Notes: generated by a model not told the origin, from the sequence alone. A stretch of 49,822 bases of DNA from Algoriphagus algorifonticola (GCF_007655305.1 NZ_VLOG01000002.1:1-49822); one strand, 5' to 3'; positions 1 to 7,436 are shown, counted from the stretch's first letter. Program-made: numbers and translations.

Positions 1-143
1 GCCTTCTGAGCGAAATGGATGCAAAGGGGTTTAAAAGCTATGTTTTCAATTTTCGCTATCTGGCTAAAAAATGTCCCGGGATTGAAGAAGTTATTGGTTA
101 TTTGTTTTTGGGATCTCGTTCAGACAAAGAATTTATACCATAG
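1..143 (+). CDS. 3' end of an unidentified gene (partial)
   Basis: An open frame enters from the left edge (first full codon at base 3) and stops at the TAG at 141-143, giving about 46 C-terminal residues that include KSYVFNFRYLAKKCPGIEEV. The composition, mixed charged and aromatic residues with no low-complexity runs, looks like real protein. The next gene on the other strand ends about 110 bases away, so this is the expected convergent arrangement. I do not recognise the family from this short tail and give it no function. Confidence 0.5.
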   Translation, partial: LLSEMDAKGFKSYVFNFRYLAKKCPGIEEVIGYLFLGSRSDKEFIP

Positions 144-255
144 TCAAAGGGATTGATGGTCTATGCCGAAAAAAATCTGTATGAGTCTCTTTACATCCTT
201 GGATTCTTAGCGGTAAAAAATTCCATTATATCTTCTCCTCTTTTGGCAGTATTAT

Positions 256-852
256 TCATTTTCTACGGAAACCACTCAATCCTAAGGACCTATAGACTTC
301 ATCTTGACTCATTTCTCTTACTTCGCCCACTTGGAAGCCTTCGATACTTAACTTTTCCATAGACCATCTCACCAATCTCAAGGTAGGAAATCCAACTGTC
401 GCAGTCATTTTTCTTACTTGTCTATTTTTACCTTCAATTAATGTTAAAGCAATCCAGGTATCCGGCACATTTTTGCGGTAACGAATCGGCGGATCTCTAT
501 CAGGCAAAGCTGGAATCTCATCGGGAATTTTAGCCAAAGCAGGCTTGGTATGATACATCTTCCCATCCACATTGATTTCTACTCCCTTTTCCAGTTGACG
601 CAAGGATTCTGCATCGGGTATTCCTTCCACCTGAGCCAGATAGGTTCGTTGATGTGCAAATCGGGGGTTTAGCAATTGATGGTTAAGCTGCTTATCATCG
701 GTAATTAGCAATAAACCCTCGCTATCCTTATCCAATCGACCTACAGGATAGACCGTTTTGGGAAAATGAAAAAGAGAGGCAAGTGTCTGCCCCTCTCCGC
801 TAAATTGGCTCAAAACCCCAAAGGGCTTATAAATAATAAAGTATCGACTCAA
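256..852 (-). CDS. rluE: RluE/RsuA-family 23S rRNA pseudouridine synthase
   Basis: A 198-residue enzyme predicted to isomerise a specific uridine in 23S rRNA to pseudouridine in the cytoplasm. The catalytic block GRLDKDSEGLLLITDD is present, with the nucleophile Asp near residue 41. The typical N-terminal KPFGVLSQF and the C-terminal IEGKNRQVRKM and LRLVRWSM motifs are also there. There is no S4 RNA-binding domain; that and the length fit RluE rather than RluB, RluF or RsuA. The start is a TTG three codons after an in-frame stop, so no longer form is possible, and no ATG occurs before the catalytic block. That stop belongs to the upstream 58-residue gene, and the two genes are only 6 bases apart, so translational coupling is likely. 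Family is secure; the exact target uridine is inferred. Confidence 0.88.
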   Translation of the reverse strand: MSRYFIIYKPFGVLSQFSGEGQTLASLFHFPKTVYPVGRLDKDSEGLLLITDDKQLNHQLLNPRFAHQRTYLAQVEGIPDAESLRQLEKGVEINVDGKMYHTKPALAKIPDEIPALPDRDPPIRYRKNVPDTWIALTLIEGKNRQVRKMTATVGFPTLRLVRWSMEKLSIEGFQVGEVREMSQDEVYRSLGLSGFRRK

Positions 853-858
853 AACTGA

Positions 859-1035
859 TTAACTTCCGCAACCTACACAATCAATGTATTGACCACCCGG
901 CTTGGTACCATTCAATACCATTTCCAGATTATGAATTTTGTCTCGAATCTCCATGTCTGCAAACATGTCACCAGTAAGCTTAGCTCTAAGAGCAGTGATT
1001 TGCTCTTCGATTTGTTTTTTTTCTATTTCGCTCAT
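859..1035 (-). CDS. 58-residue protein with a C-terminal CxxCG motif
   Basis: An ATG at 1033-1035 opens a frame of 58 residues that ends at the TAA at 859-861. The first half (MSEIEKKQIEEQITALRAKL) is strongly helical and probably forms a short coiled coil. The protein ends in YIDCVGCGS, so two Cys separated by two residues lie just before the C-terminus, where they could bind a metal or form a disulfide. It lies directly upstream of the RluE-like gene on the same strand, with 6 bases between the stop and the next start, so the two are probably one operon. I do not recognise the family. Codon use and the tight spacing argue that it is a real gene rather than a chance frame. Confidence 0.65.
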   Translation of the reverse strand: MSEIEKKQIEEQITALRAKLTGDMFADMEIRDKIHNLEMVLNGTKPGGQYIDCVGCGS

Positions 1036-1459
1036 AAAAGTGTTTGGTTAAAGGTTGAAGTGATTGGATGAAAATAACAAGAAAGGAAGGTAAGTTCCCA
1101 ACCGTTACTGAAAAAATTGAGACAAAAATGATTCCAATTGAAAATCAGGGGGATAAAAACTTTAATCATTAGAAAAGAAAGTCATTCTCAGTTGTGTCTT
1201 GAGCTTGAGGGAATGGTTATTTGTTATTAGTCAATAGGTATTGGGATCAAGCTCCAGAAAAATTGCTCGCAGCTTCAAGGAGATGTTGTCTCCCGCAAAG
1301 GATTAAGAAGTAAAGAGTAATTGTGTAATTGATTAATCGTGTAATGGAATAAGATCGCTGTTTGGTGTTCACTACCCTTCGTTATTCATCATTCGATGTT
1401 CGATGTTCGATATTTTTTGAGCTCCCGCAAAGAACAAAAGAGGCAAAGGGAGAGTGAAA

Positions 1460-1850
1460 CTATGTTTTCTATCCTCTCTATGTGGTTTTTAAAAAGCTCG
1501 CTGCGGTACAGCGGCGCGGCGATAATGTCTCCCGCAAAGAATAGAAGAGGCAAAGAGATTTTAGAATGATTGATCAAATAGCACCCCTAGTGCTGTAAAA
1601 GGTTTTTTCATTGAAAGCCTCGGAGAGGCATTTTGATTGTAGATAGTTGAAGTGAAAGTTAACAAGAGCTTCGGAGAAGCGATTTGATAGTTAATTCATT
1701 TTGTCTCCCGCCAAGGATAGAAGAAGTGAAGAGAAATCGTGTAATGGAATAAGATCGCTGTTTGGTGTTGATGACACTTCAATATTCATCATTCGATGTT
1801 CGATGTTCGATATTTTTTGATCTCCCGCAAAGGATTCAAGAGGCAAAGAG
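1460..1850. repeat. Direct repeat module, copy 1
   Basis: This 0.39-kb block begins CTATGTTTTCTATCCTC and runs through GCACCCCTAGTGCTG and a GAGCTTCGGAGAAGC stretch to a GATATTTTTT and CTCCCGC motif. It recurs in the same order at 1977-2333. Copy 1 contains about 35 bases, including CCTCGGAGAGGC, that copy 2 lacks. The block holds small palindromes, for example GCACCCCTAGTGC, which could form hairpins if transcribed. Confidence 0.75.
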
Positions 1851-1976
1851 ATAATGTAATTGATTAATCGAGTAATTGAAGAATATCGCTGTTTGGTGTT
1901 CACTACCCTTCATTATTCGATGTTCGATATTTTTTGATCTCCCGCAAAGAATAGAAGAGGCAAAGTACGTATGAAG

Positions 1977-2333
1977 CTATGTTTTCTATCCTCCCTATGT
2001 GGTTTTAAAAAATGCTCGCGGCGACGCAGCGGCGCAATGATTTTATTCTCCCGCAAAGAATAGAAGAGGCAAAGAGATTTTAGGATGATTGATCAAATAG
2101 CACCCCTAGTGCTGTAAAAGGTTTTTTCATTGAAAGTGAAAGTTAACAAGAGCTTCGGAGAAGCGATTTGATAGTTAATTCAATTTGTCTCCCGCCAAGG
2201 ATAGAAGAAGTGAAGAGAAATCGTGTAATTGATTAAGATCGCTGTTTGGCGTTGATGACACTTCATTATTCATCATTCGATGTTCGATGTTCGATATTTT
2301 TTGAGCTCCCGCAAAGAACAAAAGAGGCAAAGA
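1977..2333. repeat. Direct repeat module, copy 2
   Basis: This is the second copy of the block at 1460-1850, in the same orientation and separated from it by about 126 bases of the same repeat family. It has diverged by scattered substitutions and one internal deletion of roughly 35 bases. The arrangement suggests a local duplication of a compound repeat followed by slow decay. Confidence 0.75.
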
Positions 2334-2523
2334 TTAATAGGTTGAAGCGAAAAAATCTAAGGCAAATAAAAAGGAGTCTATAGCTCAAAATAGTCTCAAA
2401 AGTCTCCCTCCCCTTAGTAAATTGTAATTCTTTAATCTAAAATAGCTTTTCTCAATATTCAAAGAATATTCGATAGATAAAATACCGCTTGCATATAAAG
2501 CAAAGACACCCAACTTTGTTCCC

Positions 2524-3666
2524 ATGAATTCACTAATCCAACTTCGGCATACACTTCACCAACACCCAGAAATAGCAGGGGAAGAAAGCCAAACTGCCCA
2601 GAGAATTCTGGACTTTTTTAAGCCTTTGAATCCAGATGAGACAATTGAAGGCTTGGGAGGGACGGGCTTAGCTTTCATTTTCAAGGGTAAAAACCCAGGA
2701 AAACGCCTGCTCTTTCGTTGTGAATTGGACGCCTTACCTATCGAGGAAAAAGGAAATCCAAGCTACCAAAGCACTGTCTCCGGAAAGGCCCACCTTTGTG
2801 GGCATGACGGACACATGGCAATTATCTGTGGATTGGGAGAAAAGTTGGCTCAAGAGAGACCTGAAAGTGGAGAAGTGGTGCTTCTCTTTCAGCCTGCTGA
2901 GGAAACCGGAGAAGGAGCTCAGGCAATTCTAAACGACTCCCGCTTTGAGGAAATCAGACCCGATTACGCCTTTGCACTCCATAATTTACCCGGCTTTCCG
3001 CTTCATCAGGTGGTGCTGCGAAAAGGAACATTTGCCGCGGGAAGTACTGGAATGCGACTGCATTTCACCGGGAAAACCTCTCACTCTGCCCATCCCGATG
3101 CCGGAATCAACCCCGCTCAGGCCCTTGCTCAACTGATGCAGCAGCTACCCCAATTACCCAAGGAAATTCCCGGCTTTTCCTTGCTCACGCTCATCCATGC
3201 TGAACTCGGAAGTTTGGCCTTTGGAACGAGTGCAGGCAAGGGCAGCTTAGGTATGACCCTGAGAGCCTTTGATCAGGAAGATTTGGATTTGCTAATTGAA
3301 AAGGCACAAGCTTTGGCTAAAAAAATTGCAACTGAAGAGCGCTTAAAATTGGAGGTAGAATTTGTCGAGAAATTTGCCGTTTCGCACAATGATCAAGAAT
3401 TGTATGAGGTCGTAAAAGTTGCTGCTGGGCAATTAGGGCTTAACGTTGTAGAAAAAGCCGAACCCTTCAATTGGTCGGAAGATTTTGGACTGTTTAGTCA
3501 GCATTGCCCTTCCTTTTTGTTTGGCCTAGGCTCAGGTGAGAATTGTCCTCAGCTCCATGAGCCGACCTATGATTTCCCAGATGAATTGATTGAGACGGGG
3601 GTGGGGGTTTTTGAAAAAATCCTTGAAATCAGTTCACCAGAAAATCAAATACAAAGCAAATACTAG
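2524..3666 (+). CDS. M20D-family amidohydrolase
   Basis: A 380-residue cytoplasmic metallo-hydrolase of the M20D group (N-acyl-amino-acid amidohydrolase, hippurate hydrolase, IAA-amino acid hydrolase types). It cleaves an acyl or amide bond on an amino-acid derivative. Expected metal-site residues are visible: LCGHDGHMA (Cys92, His94, His97), QPAEETGEGA (Glu126, Glu127) and HNLPG (His153), plus the upstream ELDALP. The dimerisation domain occupies roughly residues 165-280. Length is normal for the family. There is no signal peptide. It stands alone, between the repeat array and the toxin locus, which is transcribed toward it. The exact substrate cannot be read from the sequence. Confidence 0.9.
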   Translation: MNSLIQLRHTLHQHPEIAGEESQTAQRILDFFKPLNPDETIEGLGGTGLAFIFKGKNPGKRLLFRCELDALPIEEKGNPSYQSTVSGKAHLCGHDGHMAIICGLGEKLAQERPESGEVVLLFQPAEETGEGAQAILNDSRFEEIRPDYAFALHNLPGFPLHQVVLRKGTFAAGSTGMRLHFTGKTSHSAHPDAGINPAQALAQLMQQLPQLPKEIPGFSLLTLIHAELGSLAFGTSAGKGSLGMTLRAFDQEDLDLLIEKAQALAKKIATEERLKLEVEFVEKFAVSHNDQELYEVVKVAAGQLGLNVVEKAEPFNWSEDFGLFSQHCPSFLFGLGSGENCPQLHEPTYDFPDELIETGVGVFEKILEISSPENQIQSKY

Positions 3667-3757
3667 CAAAATGTATGCAGGCAATATTCAACACCTGATC
3701 TACATCTGTTCTATCCTCAGTTAAGCGTTAACTGGCCTAGTAACAGGTAAAGAAAAA

Positions 3758-3785
3758 ATCCAGTCCTGAATTTTCAAGACTGGAT
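3758..3785 (-). terminator. Rho-independent terminator downstream of the second immunity-type gene
   Basis: ATCCAGTC and GACTGGAT form a perfect 8-bp stem with a 12-base loop. A run of A on the + strand just left of it (3751-3757) becomes a U tract for a minus-strand transcript. It lies 6 bases beyond the stop of the gene at 3792-4469. Confidence 0.8.
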
Positions 3786-3791
3786 ATCTAT

Positions 3792-4469
3792 TTATTTATA
3801 AAACTGTTTTCTCAAACCATTTGGACCATACCATTCTTCGTCTGAGATATCGAGGGGTTTGAACTCGACGACTTTGTCCATTTTTTGTTTTTGGAGTTCA
3901 CCTTTTAATTCCTCAGAAACAATCAGGTCAAATATTCCAAAACTTCGTAAGAATAAAAGTGGTCGTTCACAAGTCCTATTTATTTTTAAGCTTCTTGCAA
4001 TCACATAGCTTAAATGATTTAGATTCTTTTCAAATTCCTCAAGCTCCTCAAGGTTTCTGAAAGAAACCTCACTCAATTTTCGATCAAATTCTGAAGGCCT
4101 ACCACCTTCTTCTTTGGTTACCCTGCTTTCATATAGCTGAAACCTTGAATTTTTAAAGTCAACATCAAGATCATCAAAATTTATTACATCTGTAATCCAA
4201 TACGAATCAATTATATCGGATACTTTCTGAATGGGACACTTTAAATAAATAAATCTTTCTTTACTGAAATCCTCAAAGAAACTTTTTACCCTCGAGGAAA
4301 CTATTTTTCTTGGACCTAGGTCCGCCGAGGCGGAGCAGAAATCTTTCAAAGAAGAATTACCTAGCACTTTTTGAATGGGGGCTTTTCCTTTACTTGGTTT
4401 TCCGTCTAGATAAATGTATCCTAAGATATTTTCTTCTCCGGATATATACACCCGTTTGGTCTCATTCAA
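3792..4469 (-). CDS. Second immunity-type protein of the toxin locus
   Basis: A 225-residue soluble protein with no signal peptide or membrane segment. It is clearly paralogous to the protein at 4735-5445: both end in WYGxNGLRKQFYK, both have an LIVSExLKxEL segment followed by VEFKPL, and both carry SADL near residue 47. The pattern VSExLK...G/VEF.P in the C-terminal third resembles Imm11/DUF1629-type immunity proteins, but I hold that loosely. Sitting behind a nuclease toxin and its adjacent immunity gene, it most likely neutralises a related toxin. The start is TTG: no ATG lies between the upstream in-frame stop and the conserved region. A GC-rich palindrome lies inside its frame (4312-4334). 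Base composition is AT-rich compared with neighbouring housekeeping genes. Confidence 0.65.
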   Translation of the reverse strand: MNETKRVYISGEENILGYIYLDGKPSKGKAPIQKVLGNSSLKDFCSASADLGPRKIVSSRVKSFFEDFSKERFIYLKCPIQKVSDIIDSYWITDVINFDDLDVDFKNSRFQLYESRVTKEEGGRPSEFDRKLSEVSFRNLEELEEFEKNLNHLSYVIARSLKINRTCERPLLFLRSFGIFDLIVSEELKGELQKQKMDKVVEFKPLDISDEEWYGPNGLRKQFYK

Positions 4470-4489
4470 TATTTTGATTTGAAAGTATC

Positions 4490-4651
4490 TTAATTACATA
4501 TTACACTGTTTATTTTTCCATCTGAAGGAAGGTTTTGAATAGCAGCTTTTGCCTTTGAGATTTCTTGATTTATAAAGTTAAATTCCTTCACTGAATCCGC
4601 ATTTGGATTCCTTCTATTGAAATCTTGTCGCTTTGAAAAAAGGATACTCTT
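4490..4651 (-). pseudogene. Orphan ORF fragment, possible displaced toxin tail
   Basis: A frame of 53 codons runs from just after a stop at 4652-4654 to the TAA at 4490-4492, with no ATG. Its end reads EFNFINQEISKAKAAIQNLP followed by SDGKINSVICN, which looks like protein: alternating charged and hydrophobic residues, without repeats. The stop lies about 20 bases before the start of the second immunity-type gene. Polymorphic-toxin loci often keep orphan C-terminal toxin tips, each followed by its own immunity gene, and this fits that layout. I recognise no catalytic motif, so the toxin reading is inference. Confidence 0.4.
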
Positions 4652-4691
4652 TTAGACTCGGAAATTGATTTTCTGAAAAAATTCTCTTAAT

Positions 4692-4725
4692 AGAAAAAGA
4701 ATCAGCCCAAAATTAATTCGGGCTG
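4692..4725 (-). terminator. Terminator after the first immunity-type gene
   Basis: CAGCCC (4703-4708) pairs with GGGCTG (4720-4725) around an 11-base AT-rich loop. The A-rich stretch at 4692-4699 gives a U tract on the minus strand. It lies 10 bases past the stop of the gene at 4735-5445, so the toxin-immunity pair forms one transcription unit ending here and the second immunity-type gene is probably transcribed separately or by read-through. Confidence 0.7.
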
Positions 4726-4734
4726 GTCTTTAAC

Positions 4735-5445
4735 TTATTTGTAAAACTGCTTTCTTAGCCCGTTGGAGCCATACCATTTTTGTCTTGGAATTTCCAAAGG
4801 TTTAAACTCAACTCCTGTTGTTAATCCTTTTGAAATTAGTTCTTTCTTTAAAGGTTCAGAAACGATTAAATTATAAATTCCAATATTTTTGAAGTTAATT
4901 ATATGCAGGTCACATTCCTCCTTAATAACCATTTTTGATGGTATCACTGAAGCCATTAAATGATCTGCCTGGTCTGTGAATTTCAATAATTCTTCAACTC
5001 CTTTGAACCTGAGCTCAATTTCGTCTTCATTCTTGGCTTGCAACTTGCTAATTGCCGGATGAGGACCTCCTCTATACCTATATGTAGATTGAGAGAAATC
5101 TAAACACTCATCATCAAACATCAGCTTGTTGGTGATCCAGTATCCCTCTAATGACGTCTTTCCTTTTAGGATAGGACATGGAATAAACTGAAAACTTTCT
5201 TTTCGATATTTTTCGATTATTTCTTTTGCACTAGTAGAAAGAACCACCCTACCAGTTAAATCTGCAGAGGGCCTAAAAATTCCAATAGAATTTTTTATGA
5301 CCCTTGCTAACTGGGTAGGGACCTTACAATCTGAAACATCTGATCTTTCATAAGACTGAGGACCCATAATCTCATCTGTATCACTGAATCGGTCTTTGAA
5401 GGACCTCTTCAAAGGATTTTGAATATCAACTTCGAAATAATTCAT
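4735..5445 (-). CDS. Cognate immunity-type protein for the AHH toxin
   Basis: A 236-residue protein, soluble, no signal peptide. It starts with an ATG that shares one base with the toxin stop (TAATG junction at 5443-5447), the tight coupling typical of toxin-immunity pairs. The C-terminal third contains NLIVSEPLKKELISKG, then GVEFKPL and WYGSNGLRKQFYK. It matches the product of 3792-4469 along much of its length, at about half identity by eye in the last 55 residues. Its expected role is to bind the C-terminal nuclease in the cytoplasm and protect the producer and its kin. The VSExLK...GVEF.P pattern is reminiscent of Imm11/DUF1629. Role is inferred from context plus the weak family resemblance. 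Confidence 0.7.
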   Translation of the reverse strand: MNYFEVDIQNPLKRSFKDRFSDTDEIMGPQSYERSDVSDCKVPTQLARVIKNSIGIFRPSADLTGRVVLSTSAKEIIEKYRKESFQFIPCPILKGKTSLEGYWITNKLMFDDECLDFSQSTYRYRGGPHPAISKLQAKNEDEIELRFKGVEELLKFTDQADHLMASVIPSKMVIKEECDLHIINFKNIGIYNLIVSEPLKKELISKGLTTGVEFKPLEIPRQKWYGSNGLRKQFYK

Positions 5446-7340
5446 TAGTCTATGATTAGATCATGCATTTTTACAGTATGATTTGCATTGATAATTCCTC
5501 TAATTCTAGTCATTTCACCTTTCAGGAAATTATACACTTCTTCCGGGGTTTTATCAGCATATCCTCTTCCATTAAGATATCGGTCCAATATGGCCAAAAC
5601 TTGATCATTATAAGCCGGATGCGTTGTATTTCTATCTGCAGCGATTTCTATTCCATTAGCTAATTCATTGATATGAAACGGATCACCATCGGCTCTTGCC
5701 GCCTTTTGTACTACGGGGTGATCAACCAACTCTTTGGGGAGTATATGATGCGCATGTTTGTTAGGATCTGTTATCCCCATGGCTATTCTAAGCCTTGTTC
5801 CTCCAAATTTAATTAGATTTCCGTCCTTAACCCAGGTTTGGGTGATCCTTATACTAGTGCCGGAAATTACTCCCTTTAGTCGTAATGCTCCCTTTACTGT
5901 GGTGGAAAAAAAGCCAATCACCGGAGTGGCGGCCACAAGGCTCAAATTGCCATTCACCCGATCCCCTTCCAGATAATATAAGCCGGCATTGAGCAGATCA
6001 GCGGGTGTGCCCAATCCTTCGATAAGACCTATTGCGTCCAGAGCAAGATGTATTGCTTCTTTAGAAGTTTCGTAAAAAAGCTTCTCTTTAGACCAACTCG
6101 GATAGTTTTGTCTTAATATGGCATACTTTGCATCAAAGTATTGTTGAAAAATTCGAAGAATACCGGGATCTGAAAAATCAGCAGATGATTCTATCATTAA
6201 ATCTTCAATGGCAAAACCAAATTGTGAACTAAAATCACCTGTCAGCGCACCATTCATCTCCGCAGCAAGGGTAAATAAGGCAGCATCCACATCCACAGTC
6301 GCATCAGCTAGCAGTGCAGATCTAAACTCGTTGGCAAACGTGGGATTATTGCTTAAGTATTGAAGATGAAAATCAGTTAAAATCCCTCCCAAGTCACGGT
6401 TTATTGCAGTAGAAGTTTTAGTTGGAGTAAAGGAGGGGGTACCAAAATCGAAATCTGAAATTTCGCAGTCCATACACTGCATCATCCCGATATCCTGACT
6501 TGAATTTTTTCGCATATAAGGATCATCTCCACATGAAATGGTAACAGTTACATCATAGACGAGTTTCACATCTCTACTTTCTCCAACTACCCCCCTAGGA
6601 GTATAAGTAATAGTCCATGTACATGAAGTTCCACTACCGCCTCCTGATGATCCTCCAGTTCCAGAGGAAGACCCATCACCACCGCTAGATCCTCCTCCTG
6701 GTGTAATCCATACACCTCCACTTCCAGAACCACCGCCTCCACCGCCGGAACTGAAATCCAGCGTCACTTGATCACAAACCACAGGATCTCCATTCTCATC
6801 AGTAATTCCCTGACAGCGCTCCAGAAATAGCGGATTGGAATCATTAAAAAAACTCGAAAAAGAATATCGCTTGATCGTGGTACCCGCTTCTAAAATATCC
6901 CCATGCTCCACAAAATCCCGATACTGGGCACTGTCAATTTCATAGGCCAAAATATACTGATCCAAAAGCTGATCCAGGCTGTCTGTGACTATGACGAGAT
7001 TATAGGTATTGTATCGATCCTCCTTACTCAAAAAAGGTACGGTATATGTCTTTCTGGCTGTACTGTCTTGAGTCAGCAAAGAAGCCTCCAGATCAAAAAT
7101 AAAATCAGAAATCTCCCGGGACTGTGCCGACTTGATGATATTTATTCCCAGCCGTTTGTTCATTTTCAGACCTAGTTGCTGTAGATCTGACTTCTTAGCT
7201 TGCTGGACTTGATAAGGACCTGAAGCTTGTGACTTGATCTTGGGTTCCGATGTTTCCGGCTCAAGTATCTCCAACTGACAGCCGGCCAATAAAAAAATAC
7301 TGATTGAAACGAGTAGACTTAGCGAAAATAACCTAATCAA
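5445..7340 (-). CDS. Lipoprotein polymorphic toxin with C-terminal AHH (HNH/EndoVII-like) nuclease
   Basis: A 631-residue protein counted from a TTG at 7338-7340. Order of parts: signal peptide with lipobox LAGC (Cys21); a variable region to about residue 195; a Gly/Ser-rich linker at about 197-239; a Cys-containing segment (240-292); a helical part. Around 430-485 is a pre-toxin-like stretch containing GLGTPADLLNAGLYYLEGD and later PVIGFF. Last is an AHH nuclease domain from about 510. The nuclease shows HAHHILP (His529, His531, His532), ELANGIEI (Asn562) and THPAYN (His574), the expected AHH pattern. It is probably a DNA- or RNA-cleaving effector displayed on the outer membrane and used against neighbours, followed directly by its immunity gene. 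An ATG at 7389 lies close to the promoter but is out of frame because of an 8-bp repeat; see the repeat entry. Confidence 0.85.
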   Translation of the reverse strand: MIRLFSLSLLVSISIFLLAGCQLEILEPETSEPKIKSQASGPYQVQQAKKSDLQQLGLKMNKRLGINIIKSAQSREISDFIFDLEASLLTQDSTARKTYTVPFLSKEDRYNTYNLVIVTDSLDQLLDQYILAYEIDSAQYRDFVEHGDILEAGTTIKRYSFSSFFNDSNPLFLERCQGITDENGDPVVCDQVTLDFSSGGGGGGSGSGGVWITPGGGSSGGDGSSSGTGGSSGGGSGTSCTWTITYTPRGVVGESRDVKLVYDVTVTISCGDDPYMRKNSSQDIGMMQCMDCEISDFDFGTPSFTPTKTSTAINRDLGGILTDFHLQYLSNNPTFANEFRSALLADATVDVDAALFTLAAEMNGALTGDFSSQFGFAIEDLMIESSADFSDPGILRIFQQYFDAKYAILRQNYPSWSKEKLFYETSKEAIHLALDAIGLIEGLGTPADLLNAGLYYLEGDRVNGNLSLVAATPVIGFFSTTVKGALRLKGVISGTSIRITQTWVKDGNLIKFGGTRLRIAMGITDPNKHAHHILPKELVDHPVVQKAARADGDPFHINELANGIEIAADRNTTHPAYNDQVLAILDRYLNGRGYADKTPEEVYNFLKGEMTRIRGIINANHTVKMHDLIID

Positions 7341-7347
7341 AAATCTA

Positions 7348-7385
7348 CTGTTTGTCTGTTTGTCTGTTTGTCTGTTTGTCTGTTT
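7348..7385. repeat. Octanucleotide tandem repeat in the toxin leader
   Basis: Four exact head-to-tail copies of CTGTTTGT (7348-7379) plus six bases of a fifth lie between the toxin signal-peptide codons and an upstream ATG on the minus strand (7387-7389). On the coding strand the repeat reads ACAAACAG. The ATG frame runs through the repeat as MKTDKQTNRQTDKQ and then meets TAG at 7345-7347. The distance from that ATG to the TTG start is 49 bases; adding one unit (57) or losing two (33) would put the ATG in frame with the lipoprotein and remove the stop. This is the structure of a slipped-strand phase-variable locus in its out-of-frame state. Confidence 0.85.
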
Positions 7386-7411
7386 TCATAAAATTTAAAT
7401 TTCTAACTCCT

Positions 7412-7419
7412 CAAACCTA
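7412..7419 (-). promoter_or_regulatory. -7 promoter element of the toxin gene
   Basis: On the minus strand this reads TAGGTTTG, an exact match to the Bacteroidota -7 consensus TAnnTTTG. Transcription would begin near 7405, about 16 bases before the ATG at 7389 and about 65 before the TTG at 7340. I see no TTG at the -33 position, only a T-rich stretch, so the promoter call rests on the -7 element and its position. Confidence 0.5.
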
Positions 7420-7436
7420 GGGCTAAAAAAAGCCTT

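Larger units (their letters stand above)
1252..2335. repeat. Intergenic array of interspersed repeats
   Basis: About 1.1 kb without a convincing gene, built from several short motifs used again and again. One is CTCCCGCAAAGAATAGAAGA followed by GGCAAAGAG, with about nine variants (near 1290, 1422, 1528, 1705, 1822, 1938, 2051, 2190 and 2306). A second is TTCGATGTTCGATATTTTTT, and a third is GATCGCTGTTTGGTGTT. Frames that happen to be open here translate to repetitive peptides such as SNIEHRMMNIE, which I read as artefacts of the repeat. The same motifs return in inverted orientation at 44870-45677. The role is unknown; the pattern is that of a lineage-specific dispersed non-coding repeat. Confidence 0.85.

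Noticed and set aside
1389..1903. Two minus-strand frames of 62 and 70 codons (1389-1577 and 1691-1903) within the left repeat array
   Set aside because: Their peptides (SLPLESFAGD, SNIEHRMMNIE) are only the translation of the interspersed repeat motifs, change with each repeat copy, and have no start context. I treat them as chance frames.
1252..2335. CRISPR array
   Set aside because: The repeated motif recurs at irregular distances (roughly 100-180 bases), varies between copies, and the intervals themselves are repeated. No cas gene is present.
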